Shown here: positions 1-10,045 of the stretch, piece by piece
How positions within the stretch are numbered: position 1 is the stretch's first letter
Layout of the letters: each line of letters begins with the position of its first letter
Assembly: GCA_020442635.1 (NCBI GenBank)
Contig: JAGRJR010000005.1
Span: forward strand, 1-64,000
Reading direction: 5' to 3'
From: Lysobacterales bacterium
GTDB taxonomy: Bacteria > Pseudomonadota > Gammaproteobacteria > Xanthomonadales > Marinicellaceae
DNA length: 64,000 bases
Notes under the pieces: model-generated
The model's database searches: none
What the model was told of the DNA's origin: nothing
What the model saw: the letters and a program-made list of their open reading frames with translations, nothing else
Made by a program: the position numbers and the translations under genes

Positions 1-201
1 GTCTTGTGCTGTTTCCGACTGAGTCAATCGGTGTTGCTGGAAATTGGAAACGGATGTTTGCGAACTGGATTTCGAAATCATTGCTGGCTCAGCGGATGCT
101 GTTTCTACCACTAAACTAGCTTCATGATTGCTCAAATAAGAATAAATTAGCGTTACAAGCAACCCTAAAATAATCATATATAAAATGGTTTTATGACTCA
201 T
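1..201 (-). CDS. Membrane-anchored protein of unknown function, N-terminal part only
   Basis: An open frame of 67 codons begins with ATG at 201 on the minus strand and runs off the left edge of the window. Upstream of the ATG is a purine-rich AGAAGAAG stretch that can serve as ribosome binding site. The product starts MSHKTILYMIILGLLV, a short basic N-terminus followed by one hydrophobic segment (about residues 5-24), then a polar, Ser/Gln-rich region. This looks like an inner-membrane anchor with a periplasmic linker. The gene lies 285 bases downstream of mnmG, a gap in which I see nothing else. The family cannot be named from this fragment. Confidence 0.6.
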   Translation of the reverse strand, partial: MSHKTILYMIILGLLVTLIYSYLSNHEASLVVETASAEPAMISKSSSQTSVSNFQQHRLTQSETAQD

Positions 202-486
202 GCTTCTTCTTTAACAGAAAAAATAATTCCCATTAAACACATATACGCACATCAACAGTTGCATACAATAAAACACTGCCAAGTGCAAAGCATTCATAAC
301 GATATGTTTGACTTTCACTTCTTTCAACTCACTCTTAAATCACTGATGTTTCAATACTTTTTAAAATTTTTTTAATTGTACTTCATGCATCAGCAACCAC
401 ATACGAACAAGCATCATATCAAATACATCGGCCAGTCACCACTTTATTAAATAATTCATGATAAAAAATAGTAAAAAGTTGTTTTT

Positions 487-2358
487 TTACCCAGCCTTCT
501 TCAAATGTACCAGTAACAATGACACGGCTGCCGGGGTCATGCCTTGAATCCTACTCGCTTGGCCGATGGTTTCGGGTTTGATTTGGTTGAGTTTTTCGGT
601 GAGTTCGCCACTCAAACCTCTGATCAGGCTGTAATCCAAATCTGTAGGTAAGGCTTTGTCTGCATGGTTTTTGGCTTTGTCGATTTCTTGTTGTTGGCGT
701 TCAAGGTAACCTGCATATTGGGTTTGAATTTCGACTTGTTCAAGAACTTTTTCTGCTTGCGATGGCAGATTGATTTCATCCAGTTCAATCAGCATACTGA
801 TATTGACCTCTGGACGGCGCAGTAAATCATAAGCACTGGTTTCTTTGCTTAATTCAATACCGGTTTGGGTGGTGAATTTTTTGCCCAGTGCATTGTTTGG
901 ACTGAGCCACACGGCTTTGAGGTGTTCAAGAGAACCTTCCACATGTTGTTTTTTCTCGCAGAAGGCTTGCCACCTGACATCATCAACCAGGCCCAATTCG
1001 CGACCCTTTTCGGTCAACCTGAAATCGGCATTGTCCTCACGCAACATCAAGCGATATTCGGCTCGGGATGTGAACATACGATACGGTTCATTGGTGCCTT
1101 GTGTAATCAAATCATCAATCAAAACACCCATGTAAGCTTCATTCCTTGCCGGTGTCCATGAAGGTTTACCCTGTACTTTCAAAGCTGCATTCATACCAGC
1201 AATCAAACCCTGCGCACCAGCCTCTTCATAACCTGTGGTACCATTGATTTGACCAGCGAAATACAGGCCTTCAACGTACTTAGTTTCCAATGACGATTGC
1301 AAACCTCGCGGATCAAAGAAATCATATTCAATCGCATAACCCGGACGGGTAATGTGGGCTTGCTCAAAACCTTTGATTGAACGTACCAGCTTTAACTGCA
1401 CATCAAATGGCAGTGAAGTCGATATCCCGTTGGGGTACAACTCATGTGTACCTAAACCCTCTGGCTCAACAAATATCTGATGCGAGTCTTTATCAGCAAA
1501 ACGCATGATTTTGTCTTCAATTGAAGGACAATAACGTGGTCCTCGGCCTTCAATCACACCTGAATACATGGGTGATCGATCCAAGCCTGCGCGGATGTAG
1601 TCGTGAGTTTGTAAATTGGTATGCGTGATGTAGCAACTGACTTGTTCAGGCTGTTGTTCTGTTGATCCCATGTATGAAAAAACAGGCCGTGGAGTATCTC
1701 CAGGTTGCTCTTCCATCACCGAAAAATCGACCGTTTTGCCATCAATACGTGGTGGCGTACCTGTTTTCAAACGTGCCACTTCAAAAGGCAAAGCACGTAA
1801 TTTTTGCGCCAAAACTGTTGCTGGCGGATCGCCTGCGCGTCCTCCTGAATAATTCGATAGGCCTATGTGGATTTTTCCTGCCAAAAAAGTACCAACGGTT
1901 AACACCACAGTTTTGGCCATGTAAATCAAACCCATTTGCGTCACACAGCCTTTGACTTGATCATTCTCAATGATTAAATCCTCAACACCTTGTTGAAACA
2001 TGTAAAGGTTTTCTTGATTTTCTACCACTGAACGGATGTGAGCACGATACAAAGCACGGTCACATTGAGCACGTGTTGCTCTTACCGCGGCACCTTTTCT
2101 TGAGTTTAAGGTGCGCCATTGGATGCCCGCATGGTCGGTCGCTTCTGCCATAACACCACCTAATGCATCAATCTCCTTGACCAAATGACCTTTACCTATA
2201 CCGCCAATCGCCGGGTTACAACTCATCTGACCGATGGTTTCAATATTATGAGTCAACAGTAAAGTTTTGGCCCCCACCCGCGCAGCCGCCAGTGCGGCCT
2301 CTGTACCGGCATGGCCGCCACCGACTACAATCACATCAAAAACCTGGTCAAATTTCAT
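487..2358 (-). CDS. mnmG: tRNA uridine-5-carboxymethylaminomethyl modification enzyme MnmG (GidA)
   Basis: MnmG is the FAD-dependent partner of the GTPase MnmE. Together they install the (carboxymethyl)aminomethyl group on C5 of wobble uridine 34 of several tRNAs in the cytoplasm. The 623-residue length matches the family (E. coli 629). The N-terminal dinucleotide-binding motif [11 protein letters not shown] is at about residues 12-22. The conserved [18 protein letters not shown] segment follows near residue 47, and a [16 protein letters not shown]-like block marks the C-terminal half. The common neighbour rsmG is not directly downstream. The gene is divergent from the exported protein at 2514, with about 155 bases between them. 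Confidence 0.97.
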   Translation of the reverse strand: MKFDQVFDVIVVGGGHAGTEAALAAARVGAKTLLLTHNIETIGQMSCNPAIGGIGKGHLVKEIDALGGVMAEATDHAGIQWRTLNSRKGAAVRATRAQCDRALYRAHIRSVVENQENLYMFQQGVEDLIIENDQVKGCVTQMGLIYMAKTVVLTVGTFLAGKIHIGLSNYSGGRAGDPPATVLAQKLRALPFEVARLKTGTPPRIDGKTVDFSVMEEQPGDTPRPVFSYMGSTEQQPEQVSCYITHTNLQTHDYIRAGLDRSPMYSGVIEGRGPRYCPSIEDKIMRFADKDSHQIFVEPEGLGTHELYPNGISTSLPFDVQLKLVRSIKGFEQAHITRPGYAIEYDFFDPRGLQSSLETKYVEGLYFAGQINGTTGYEEAGAQGLIAGMNAALKVQGKPSWTPARNEAYMGVLIDDLITQGTNEPYRMFTSRAEYRLMLREDNADFRLTEKGRELGLVDDVRWQAFCEKKQHVEGSLEHLKAVWLSPNNALGKKFTTQTGIELSKETSAYDLLRRPEVNISMLIELDEINLPSQAEKVLEQVEIQTQYAGYLERQQQEIDKAKNHADKALPTDLDYSLIRGLSGELTEKLNQIKPETIGQASRIQGMTPAAVSLLLVHLKKAG

Positions 2359-2513
2359 GATTCACTCTTATACTTAAAGCAACCTTGTATTATACCAAAA
2401 TATATTGAGAATCAATGTTTTGGCTAATAAATACTGGCATAACACCATCTTATAAACCATTTTTTAACTGTATAAAGACTAAAATATGCCAATTTCCCCC
2501 AATGCAGCACACC

Positions 2514-3968
2514 ATGAAAAGTTGTTTTAAGGCTTATATTTTGTTGGTTTCAATGACCTGTACCGCAGAAGATTTTATACCAGCTCCCAGTAATGAAGTA
2601 TTGAACAATCCGCACCGGGGGTTTATGCTTTGGGGCTCAAATGTCCTGGCTGATGGCGGCTTGCCCGACAACTTTCACGGTGCCAGCATCTATCATGTAT
2701 ATTTACCCTGGCGCATGGTAGAAAGCTCAGATCAGGTGTTTGAATGGGATTTAATTGAACAAACCTATCTTGAACCGATCAGTGATATAGATCCTCAAGC
2801 CACCTTTGTGATGCGATTGGTTGCTGACTATCCTGATGGTCCCGGCTCTGGCATAGATAATCATTACTCCGGTGGTGACATCAACCGTGACTATCCTTTG
2901 TTTTTGGAACAAACACCACTGAATATCGGGCGACGTGTTTATACAGATTGTGATGGTGACGGTCCTGGTATTGCACCAGACTGGAATGATCCAGAATTCA
3001 TCAGTCAAGCCAACCAATTGATTTTGGCCTTTGGACTACATTTTGATGGCGATCCAAGAATCACAGCTGTTCAAGTGGGTTTGTTAGGTTTATGGGGAGA
3101 ATGGCATCAATCTGGCTGTGATACTTTAGCGCCTCATGACACGGTTAAAAACAGCTTGAAAGACACCTATGATTTGGCATTCAACATCACCCCCTTACAA
3201 ACACGTTATGCCAGAAATCCTGATGTCACAAACGTCACTTTTGGTTTTCATGAAGATTATTTCCCTTCATTTACCGCTCAATGCATCTACGGTTTTCCTT
3301 TGTGTAACGACAGCGGCGATTGGAACCTGGAATATGGATTAACACATGTTGTTCCTGCTGCCCGAAACAACTGGCAAGACAACCCCATATCCGGAGAAAG
3401 CCCTTTGACCAGTCAAAAAAATGCGTGGGTCAGTGATGAAGCCGATATCACAACAATAATCAATGATTACCATTTCAGTTTTTTGGGCCCTGCAGGAAAA
3501 CATGAAGAAAGCGGCAACTCCTCAGTAATGAATCGACTAGCTAATCAATTGGGTTATCGGATACAAATAAACCAAATGACCATTAAGACTCCTATTACAA
3601 CTCCGTTAACAACTGTTTCTGTAACAATAGCCAACGTCGGTTCTGCGCCAATTTATCATCCGTATCAACTGGCCTTAGACTGGGTAAATGCAGCCAACCA
3701 AACCGTGACCACCTGGATTTTTGATCAACCAATGAGCGAGTATATGCCCAAGCTTTCAACAACCATTGACCAAAATTTTTTCCAAACACTACCAAACGGT
3801 AGTTATTCTATACGTGCATATGGTAGACCACTGAATCCCAATGCACAGCCATTGACCTTGGCCAATTCAAACAAAGATGTATTGAATCGGGTTATTATTG
3901 GTGAAGTTCAGGTTTCAATAGTTGATTTAATTTTTGCTGATGATTTTGAAACCATCGGTAATGATTGA
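2514..3968 (+). CDS. Exported DUF4832/DUF4874-like protein with IFxDGFE-type tail
   Basis: I place the start at the ATG at 2514. It gives a 484-residue protein with a clean signal peptide (MKSCFKAYILLVSMTCTA, cut before EDF). An upstream ATG at 2415 would put 33 non-signal residues in front. The mature N-terminus reads EVLNNPHRGFMLWG and is followed by YLPWRMVE and a WGEWHQSG motif. This pattern fits DUF4874/DUF4832 proteins, which have a TIM-barrel-like fold and are often linked to polysaccharides, but no substrate can be named. The last residues, DLIFADDFETIGND, are a variant of the tail seen on six other exported proteins here. It probably acts in the periplasm or outside the cell. Confidence 0.65.
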   Translation: MKSCFKAYILLVSMTCTAEDFIPAPSNEVLNNPHRGFMLWGSNVLADGGLPDNFHGASIYHVYLPWRMVESSDQVFEWDLIEQTYLEPISDIDPQATFVMRLVADYPDGPGSGIDNHYSGGDINRDYPLFLEQTPLNIGRRVYTDCDGDGPGIAPDWNDPEFISQANQLILAFGLHFDGDPRITAVQVGLLGLWGEWHQSGCDTLAPHDTVKNSLKDTYDLAFNITPLQTRYARNPDVTNVTFGFHEDYFPSFTAQCIYGFPLCNDSGDWNLEYGLTHVVPAARNNWQDNPISGESPLTSQKNAWVSDEADITTIINDYHFSFLGPAGKHEESGNSSVMNRLANQLGYRIQINQMTIKTPITTPLTTVSVTIANVGSAPIYHPYQLALDWVNAANQTVTTWIFDQPMSEYMPKLSTTIDQNFFQTLPNGSYSIRAYGRPLNPNAQPLTLANSNKDVLNRVIIGEVQVSIVDLIFADDFETIGND

Positions 3969-4293
3969 TTATTCAAGCTTTCTGCTCAAACTTTCCGATT
4001 TGGTTTGTTTAGTAATAAATCCAAATCATCATTATCAGTGCCACAATCACCAATAAAGAACTTCCCGCTGCCCAAGGTCATACAACACGACCTTCTACTA
4101 AAACCACCATAAAATAAAGACAGTGATGAAATCATACCCAACGTGCTCATTTGCTACAAATAGATTTGCATATATATAAATGAAGCCACACCCCCGAGAT
4201 CATTCAACAATTCTTTTATTCATGGCTGTCAATCTACGACAAAAGCTCAACATTCTGCTATGATATTAGAGTCCATTGAGCAAATAAAATAAG
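3969..4293. other. Intergenic region with a possible decayed membrane ORF
   Basis: No convincing gene lies in these 325 bases. On the minus strand, 4110 down to 4009 reads as 34 codons from ATG, interrupted by one TGA after ten sense codons. The part after the TGA (PWAAGSSLLVIVALIMMIWI, then YY and stop) looks like a transmembrane segment. It may be the remnant of a small membrane-protein gene, or chance. I see no strong terminator or promoter. Confidence 0.3.
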
Positions 4294-6492
4294 ATGAAAA
4301 CAAACTTCCTCATCATATTGACTGTACTGCTGTACCCAATTTTCTCAGAAGCCAAAATTCCCACAACTGGCATGTGGTATCCACCACAACACAATGGGCA
4401 TGGTTTTGATTTACAGAAAGTGGGCAATCAATATATCTTGTTGTTTTACACCTATGATGAACAAGGCAACCCGACTTGGCTACAATCGTTACCTCAGTGG
4501 CAAGACGACAAATTGCAAGGAAATTTCAATCACATCACCTATGATGCCAATGCCATGCCACCTACACAAATCAATGAAACAGCCAACCATTTTTCTCTGG
4601 AGTTCATCAACACCACCAACCACCTTGCGTGTTCAGCAATAACTTATGAAGAAAAAGCCATTATTAGCTGGGACATTGACGGAGAATCTGGTGTTTGGTG
4701 TATTGTGCCCATCTTGGCACAGCACAATGTCCGACAAACTGATTTCACGGGCCACTATTACAGTGGAGAAAACGATACGGGTTGGGGCATCACTTTGGAT
4801 TACCAAGGAATTGAGGCAACCAAAACAGAGGTCGCCGTTTTGTATTATTACGATGCTGATGGCAATCCAAGGTGGGCAATAGGCACAGCGCAAAGTAAAA
4901 ACGGCGAAAGTCACATCAACTTGAGTCATGTCAATGGGTTTTGTCGAAGTTGTGAACCACAAGAATTGATATTGTCAAATGCAGGAACAGTTAATCATCG
5001 CCTTGAATTTAACCAGGCTGGTCGGTTGGGATTTATTGATGTCAATATAAGTTACCCTCAAAACCCTGGAGGCAGTTGGATACGCGAGAACGTCCCACTG
5101 CAACCACTTTCAGAGCCTGAGCCTGGTACAACACCATTACCAGAAACCATTGATGATGACATAATCATTGCACTGACTGATGTCACCCTGGTTCCAATGA
5201 CAGCCGGATTTCCAGTGCTTGAGCACCAAAATGTGTTGATTGAAAATGGCCAATTTATCATGATTAATGATTCGCCCGCCTTTCAAATTCCTGATGGATC
5301 CATAAAACTTGATGGACGCGGCTTATTTATGGCTCCAGGCATGTCTGAAATGCATTTGCACATAAGTGTTGGTAATCAAAAAGCTGCTGAGCAAGCAGGG
5401 TTGTTGTTAATTGCCAATGGCATCACCACTGCATTAAATACAGGTAATTCTTTTGCCATAGACGTCCCTGAATTATCCAGAAAATTTGTCGATGGTGAAT
5501 TGATTGGTCCAACCATGTATTCAGGTCAAGTGGCTTATGGTCCAAATGACAATGGCGGTACGCAACACACGGTTTCTTCACCTGAAGAAGCGACTGCTTA
5601 TGCACAATTATTGAAAAACTCTGGGTTTGATTTTATCAAGGTTTATTGGCAATTATCTGTCCCTACTTTGGAACAATTCTACATTGAAAGCGATGCTTTG
5701 AAACTACCCATCATAGGTCACATTCCCAAAACTCAATCAATGTTTCGTTCATTGTATTTTGGTCAAAAACTGGCCGTACATATCCAAGAACCACATGTTA
5801 CCTATATGAACAATGCTCGAAACCCTGAATTGTTTTCTGAAGTTAATGACATTTTTTTAGAACATGGCACTTATCTGTCACCAACCTTAGCAGTTTTTGA
5901 ATCTTGGGCTCTGGTAACCGGTGCAAAAATTGACAATTACAGAACATTAATTAATCGAAATGGTAACCAATACACACCTCAGATCGTGAAAAATATTTGG
6001 CGAAATTATTTTTACCAACCATGGATTCAACAAGGCAATCATGAAGATCTGATGGATTTATTGGCTTTTTATAAATTAATGACCAAATCCATGTTTGATG
6101 CAGGTATCCCCTTACTCAGCGGTACAGACGCCACCGGCTTTCCTGGCGTAATCGCTGGCTATGGTTTACATGAAGAATTGCGCCTGTTACATGAATCAGG
6201 CATCCCCATTACTGATGTTTTTGCCATCACCACAAGAAATGCCGGTCAATTCATCGACGAAACGCTCACTGAAAACCTGTCTTTTGGCACCATTGAAGTG
6301 GGCAAAAGGGCTGATTTTATTCTCACAGAACAAAACCCACTCGAATCACTGGAAACCATCAAAGAGCCGTTTGGTGTCGCTGCAAGAGGGAGATTTTGGT
6401 CACAAATTTACTTACATTCACAACTGGAAACATTGGATTTAACAGCAAGCAACAAAGAGCTAGAATCTCCATTACCCTTTTGCCTTCATTAA
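4294..6492 (+). CDS. Exported amidohydrolase fused to an N-terminal duplicated beta domain
   Basis: This 732-residue protein has a signal peptide (MKTNFLIILTVLLYPIFSEA). Two related segments follow. The first begins GMWYPPQHNGHGFDLQ and contains FYTYDEQGNPTWL. The second begins GHYYSGENDTGWGITL and contains YYYDADGNPRWA. From about residue 290 on it is a metal-dependent amidohydrolase (imidazolonepropionase/prolidase-like class). The entry motif is APGMSEMHLH (HxH). A candidate carbamylated lysine lies in FIKVYW, histidines in IIGHIPK and LAVHIQEPH, the metal aspartate in LSGTDATGFPG, and the usual closing GTIEVGKRADFIL is present. The substrate is unknown, perhaps a peptide-like or cyclic amide in the periplasm. 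Unlike its flanking exported neighbours it lacks the DGFE tail. Confidence 0.8.
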   Translation: MKTNFLIILTVLLYPIFSEAKIPTTGMWYPPQHNGHGFDLQKVGNQYILLFYTYDEQGNPTWLQSLPQWQDDKLQGNFNHITYDANAMPPTQINETANHFSLEFINTTNHLACSAITYEEKAIISWDIDGESGVWCIVPILAQHNVRQTDFTGHYYSGENDTGWGITLDYQGIEATKTEVAVLYYYDADGNPRWAIGTAQSKNGESHINLSHVNGFCRSCEPQELILSNAGTVNHRLEFNQAGRLGFIDVNISYPQNPGGSWIRENVPLQPLSEPEPGTTPLPETIDDDIIIALTDVTLVPMTAGFPVLEHQNVLIENGQFIMINDSPAFQIPDGSIKLDGRGLFMAPGMSEMHLHISVGNQKAAEQAGLLLIANGITTALNTGNSFAIDVPELSRKFVDGELIGPTMYSGQVAYGPNDNGGTQHTVSSPEEATAYAQLLKNSGFDFIKVYWQLSVPTLEQFYIESDALKLPIIGHIPKTQSMFRSLYFGQKLAVHIQEPHVTYMNNARNPELFSEVNDIFLEHGTYLSPTLAVFESWALVTGAKIDNYRTLINRNGNQYTPQIVKNIWRNYFYQPWIQQGNHEDLMDLLAFYKLMTKSMFDAGIPLLSGTDATGFPGVIAGYGLHEELRLLHESGIPITDVFAITTRNAGQFIDETLTENLSFGTIEVGKRADFILTEQNPLESLETIKEPFGVAARGRFWSQIYLHSQLETLDLTASNKELESPLPFCLH

Positions 6493-6601
6493 CAGTAAAT
6501 CCATTTGAGGTTAAAAAATTTCAAAAATATTGACTCAATTCATAAATAAATTTCATTTTTTCTCGATATAAACAATAAGAAATTCAATTTGAGGTGAAAT
6601 C

Positions 6602-8380
6602 ATGAAATTTGTTGTTGTTTTTTTGCTTATAGGCTCATTCATTGTAAAAGCCAACGAAATTAACTATTCCGTCGGAACTATTGGCATATGCGATTACGCA
6701 ACGCCACAACAAGCATTAGATGCCATCAATGCAAAAAACGTGCCTGGTAAAAGAGCAGGTGTTGATAACTACCACTTAAGATTAGTTGCTGAAACCTTTG
6801 CCGATGGATTTTATATCAGTGACAAAGATGAATTTAAATTGACCGGTGGTTATGAAAATTGTTTAGCAGCTGAAAACATGATCAGAGAACCTGGCAGTCA
6901 ATCAATCATTGATGGCAATGGTTCAGTAGCGATGGCATTATTAAACAACAACCCCGAAAACATCCAAATGCATGTCACTGGATTAAAGGTCATCAACGGC
7001 ATTAGTGGCGGTTTTTTTCCCTCAGGAGGATTAAATGTAGCTGGTAATTTAGATGTTATCATCAGAGAGTCAACATTTGAAAACAACAACAGCCTCTGGG
7101 GAGGTGGTATCTATGCAGGTGAAAATACCTACTTGAGAATGGTAGAGACTATGGTAATCAATAATGATGCCACCTTTGGTGGTGGTATTTACTGTACAGA
7201 TTGTATTTTGACCCTAAGCACGGATAGTGGTATCACTGATAATCACTCCATTGAAAATGGTGGTGGCATCTTTATGAACAATGGTAGCAGCCTCTCACTG
7301 TTTTCTGGCTCTGATAATCCCTTGTTGGATGACTTTGGTGTTCATAATAATGTGGCAGGACAACTGGGTGGTGGAATTTTTATTGAACAATCATCGGCCG
7401 TTTTGTATGGCTTTGCGTTTAATGGCAATGGTGATGACATTAATCCTGTTAGTGTCACTCACAACACCGCATTACAAGGAGGCGGAATTTATGCAGTAAC
7501 AGCTAACGTGAATTCAGCACTACTCAACTTAAGCAATAATAAAGCCAGTCAGGCTGGCGCTGGAGTTAGTCTGAATGTCAATTCTTCTTTTAATCTTGAT
7601 ATTTTAGACCCATTGGATGTGCCATTTACCTCTTGCTGGAATCACAATAAAAGCAAATGTAACTTGATTCAAAATAACATCATCCAGAACGGTGCTGCCA
7701 CTGGTGCGCATGGTGGCGCATTTGATGTCAATGATTCAATATTGAAGGTCGAATACACTTGGTTTGAAGGTAACGATGCTGGCGGGCAAGGTGATGGTGC
7801 AGCGTTGGCTTTTAACAGTATCAATCCTGGCTCAAGAATTGATCAAAGTGTATTTCATAACAATGGCTACCCGACAGGTGATGACAACAGCATGATTTAT
7901 CTGTCTACTTTTTCAAATATCTCTGTCAGACAAAACACCTGGACTGATAACAACATTTCGCAAGCTCTGGTTCAAATTGAGGATTCGGGCAGTGGTATTG
8001 ATTTACGCAATTCCGTGATCAGCAACTTAAATGGTGATACCGTTCTGGACTATCCTGCCATGGCAAATGTAAGCGCTGAATGTATGTTAACTCATGAGAG
8101 CACCTCATTTCCTCCACCACCTGCAACAAATAATGTCTGGCAAGGAGACCCCATGTTTTACAACAGAGCCGGTGATGATTTTAGAGTCTTAGGCGCATCA
8201 GTCACTACCATTGACCGTTGCGCACCGATTGTTGGTTTGGATGTGGTTGATCTGGCCATGCAAAATCGCCAGCACGATGTTGAAAATCTAGCAAATGACG
8301 ACAGTAATTACGTAGATACAGGCGCCTATGAGTACCAAGGTATCAGCCCAGATGTGATTTTTATCGATGGTTTTGAATAG
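6602..8380 (+). CDS. Secreted right-handed beta-helix protein with IFxDGFE tail
   Basis: The start is supported by GAGGTGA eight bases upstream and by a signal peptide (MKFVVVFLLIGSFIVKA, then NE). The 592-residue product is Asn/Gly-rich, with repeated GGGIY/GGGIF turns (for example NNSLWGGGIYAG, NDATFGGGIYC, IENGGGIFM). These are typical of parallel beta-helix proteins of the polymorphic-outer-membrane/choice-of-anchor type. The C-terminal part (DPMFYNRAGDDFRVLG ... VDTGAYEY) resembles the choice-of-anchor Q region. The protein ends DVIFIDGFE. It is probably a surface or extracellular protein. No catalytic motif is visible, so adhesin or carbohydrate-binding roles are guesses. Confidence 0.8.
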   Translation: MKFVVVFLLIGSFIVKANEINYSVGTIGICDYATPQQALDAINAKNVPGKRAGVDNYHLRLVAETFADGFYISDKDEFKLTGGYENCLAAENMIREPGSQSIIDGNGSVAMALLNNNPENIQMHVTGLKVINGISGGFFPSGGLNVAGNLDVIIRESTFENNNSLWGGGIYAGENTYLRMVETMVINNDATFGGGIYCTDCILTLSTDSGITDNHSIENGGGIFMNNGSSLSLFSGSDNPLLDDFGVHNNVAGQLGGGIFIEQSSAVLYGFAFNGNGDDINPVSVTHNTALQGGGIYAVTANVNSALLNLSNNKASQAGAGVSLNVNSSFNLDILDPLDVPFTSCWNHNKSKCNLIQNNIIQNGAATGAHGGAFDVNDSILKVEYTWFEGNDAGGQGDGAALAFNSINPGSRIDQSVFHNNGYPTGDDNSMIYLSTFSNISVRQNTWTDNNISQALVQIEDSGSGIDLRNSVISNLNGDTVLDYPAMANVSAECMLTHESTSFPPPPATNNVWQGDPMFYNRAGDDFRVLGASVTTIDRCAPIVGLDVVDLAMQNRQHDVENLANDDSNYVDTGAYEYQGISPDVIFIDGFE

Positions 8381-8667
8381 TCAATTTAAGCGCAAAATTT
8401 GTAACTGGTATTGAGGCTATTGGCAAATACAGAAAAAACAGCTCAAACACCTTACTTTTTGAAACCTTCACAAGTGCAAATCTGAGGAGTGTTGGCTTTA
8501 CTGAGGTGGTCAATAAGTTGATTTTACTTTTTGGCAGGTTGCGGATTGTCATTAGAGGTTTTAAGTTTCTTTTATTCTTATAAGATCAAAGCCGCTTGAT
8601 TTTTATATTTAGTCCATATTTGAATTTGTTTTCGGATCTGTACTTTTTTAAATTCAGTTAAAAACAA

Positions 8668-9039
8668 TCAAGTAAGATAATCGATAGGTAAAGGCAGTTG
8701 CTGGATTTTAAAAAAAGTCAACTGATCAAAATAACCTTTCTGATGTACAATTAAATTATCATCGACCTGAAAGAAACCACACCCTCTGAGTCCCAGAGGG
8801 TCCCGCCATTGTAAAATAACAGTATCATCACATTGGTAAATTTTTTCTTTGATACAGACCATAGTTGCTCGAGAAAACTCCAATTCAAACATGTCCTTAA
8901 TGGCAGGTTTACCAACCAGAGGTTCATTAAAAACCACTTGATCATTAATTGCATTTGCTGCATACAAAGCAACCAAACCTTCAACATCTGCCTGATTAAA
9001 GCGCTCTACCCATAGTTCTATCAGTTCTGTTGGTGTCAT
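8668..9039 (-). CDS. SnoaL/NTF2-like small protein
   Basis: The ATG at 9039 has a strong AGGAG ribosome binding site five bases upstream (TCAGGAGTTAC). It is preferred over an in-frame ATG ten codons earlier. The 123-residue product starts MTPTELIELWVERFNQADVE, followed by LVALYAANAI and a conserved GKPAIKDMFELEF segment. This is the cone-shaped SnoaL/NTF2 fold seen in polyketide cyclases, steroid isomerase-like proteins and many stress-linked proteins. The family has diverse functions, and the catalytic residues cannot be assigned here. It appears to be a single-gene unit. The 250 bases downstream towards the sortase gene hold nothing clear. Confidence 0.75.
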   Translation of the reverse strand: MTPTELIELWVERFNQADVEGLVALYAANAINDQVVFNEPLVGKPAIKDMFELEFSRATMVCIKEKIYQCDDTVILQWRDPLGLRGCGFFQVDDNLIVHQKGYFDQLTFFKIQQLPLPIDYLT

Positions 9040-9290
9040 TGTAACTCCTGATTTAAGATTTGATGTCATTATACAAACACCGCCTCATATTGAAACATCC
9101 CCAATTCTCTTCAGGTATAAAAAGAGGATGTATAAGATTTAAAAAATGTCTAAAAGCGAATTTGAGTTAAAGATCCCAACTGCTAATTCCACTCAGATTA
9201 ACACGAATAGTATCAATTGACTGTTTGGTAATAACGACTGATATAAATACTTTTGTATAAGTTTGATTCAGGAGTATCCATAGGGGTGGT

Positions 9291-9926
9291 TTATTGCCGA
9301 ATTGAAGTGACTTGATATCGCAGTTTTCCACCTGTTTGTAAAGCATTAAAAGGATAGCAAGTGGTGAGTATCAATTCATCGTTTTGATTGATGGTGATTT
9401 GTTGTTTGCTTGAGTCAACTACTTGAATGTTATTAACCTGATAAATAAAAGTACCCTTTAGGGTTTCTACTTCGATTGCATCACCCAGCTTGACTTGTCC
9501 TAAAAAGTCGAAATGTGAATCATTGTGTGCACTGATGATGGTTGAAATTGAATCTCCTGGCATACCAGATTTGATGGTTCTTGCAGGACCGAAGGCCATG
9601 TTGCGACCACTGGCACCTTCAAGAACATAGCTGATTTCAGCAACGGATGGAAAACTGAGCTTGGCAACAGGATGGGTATCGGCCCATGACCAGGGTTTAT
9701 GACGCTGACCGTCTTTGAGGGTTTGTTGCCAAGCATCGGCAATCAAGTACTGTGCCAATTGGGCTTTGGCCAGCAGATAGACGGAGGAACCTACCTGCCA
9801 GCTGCCCACGGCAAACAATGTAGCCAAGATGATTTTGAACCAAGTTTTTTTCCCTGATTTGCGATGTGCTGCTTTGGCTCCGAAAGCAAAGGTTTGAGAG
9901 TTAGAATAGTTCATCGTTGGCTCCAT
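9291..9926 (-). CDS. Class GN sortase (proteobacterial sortase)
   Basis: Sortases are cysteine transpeptidases that cleave a C-terminal sorting signal. The GN class occurs in Gram-negative bacteria, next to a single dedicated substrate. The 211-residue protein has a basic cytoplasmic N-terminus, one membrane anchor (about residues 29-52) and a periplasmic sortase domain. The catalytic triad is visible: His134 in ISAHNDSHF, Cys190 in ILTTCYPF and Arg203 in GKLRYQV. A second in-frame ATG four codons in is an alternative start. The gene lies 119 bases downstream of its probable substrate gene (10046-12115) on the same strand, so the two likely form one unit. The acceptor for the attached protein is unknown. 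Confidence 0.92.
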   Translation of the reverse strand: MEPTMNYSNSQTFAFGAKAAHRKSGKKTWFKIILATLFAVGSWQVGSSVYLLAKAQLAQYLIADAWQQTLKDGQRHKPWSWADTHPVAKLSFPSVAEISYVLEGASGRNMAFGPARTIKSGMPGDSISTIISAHNDSHFDFLGQVKLGDAIEVETLKGTFIYQVNNIQVVDSSKQQITINQNDELILTTCYPFNALQTGGKLRYQVTSIRQ

Positions 9927-10045
9927 TGTAGTCGTTTCTTAATTAGCCCTGAAAAGCATATTTAACACATAATTTTCTGGTCAATAAATTTTATAATTTA
10001 ATTTTTTTTTAAATCAATTTCTTATATGTCTTCAGGTTCTACTAC

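Noticed and set aside
193-375. 60-codon plus-strand frame near the left edge
   Set aside because: No ribosome binding site, low-complexity His/Phe-rich product, and it overlaps the start of a better-supported minus-strand gene.
4394-4642. Long alternative-frame ORFs inside the amidohydrolase, cox and putA genes
   Set aside because: They have no family motifs or ribosome binding sites and lie under well-supported genes on the other frame or strand.
8361-8583. Frames on both strands after the beta-helix gene (63 codons minus; about 67 open codons plus ending at 8583)
   Set aside because: The plus frame has no start codon and the minus frame no ribosome binding site; neither product resembles a family I know.
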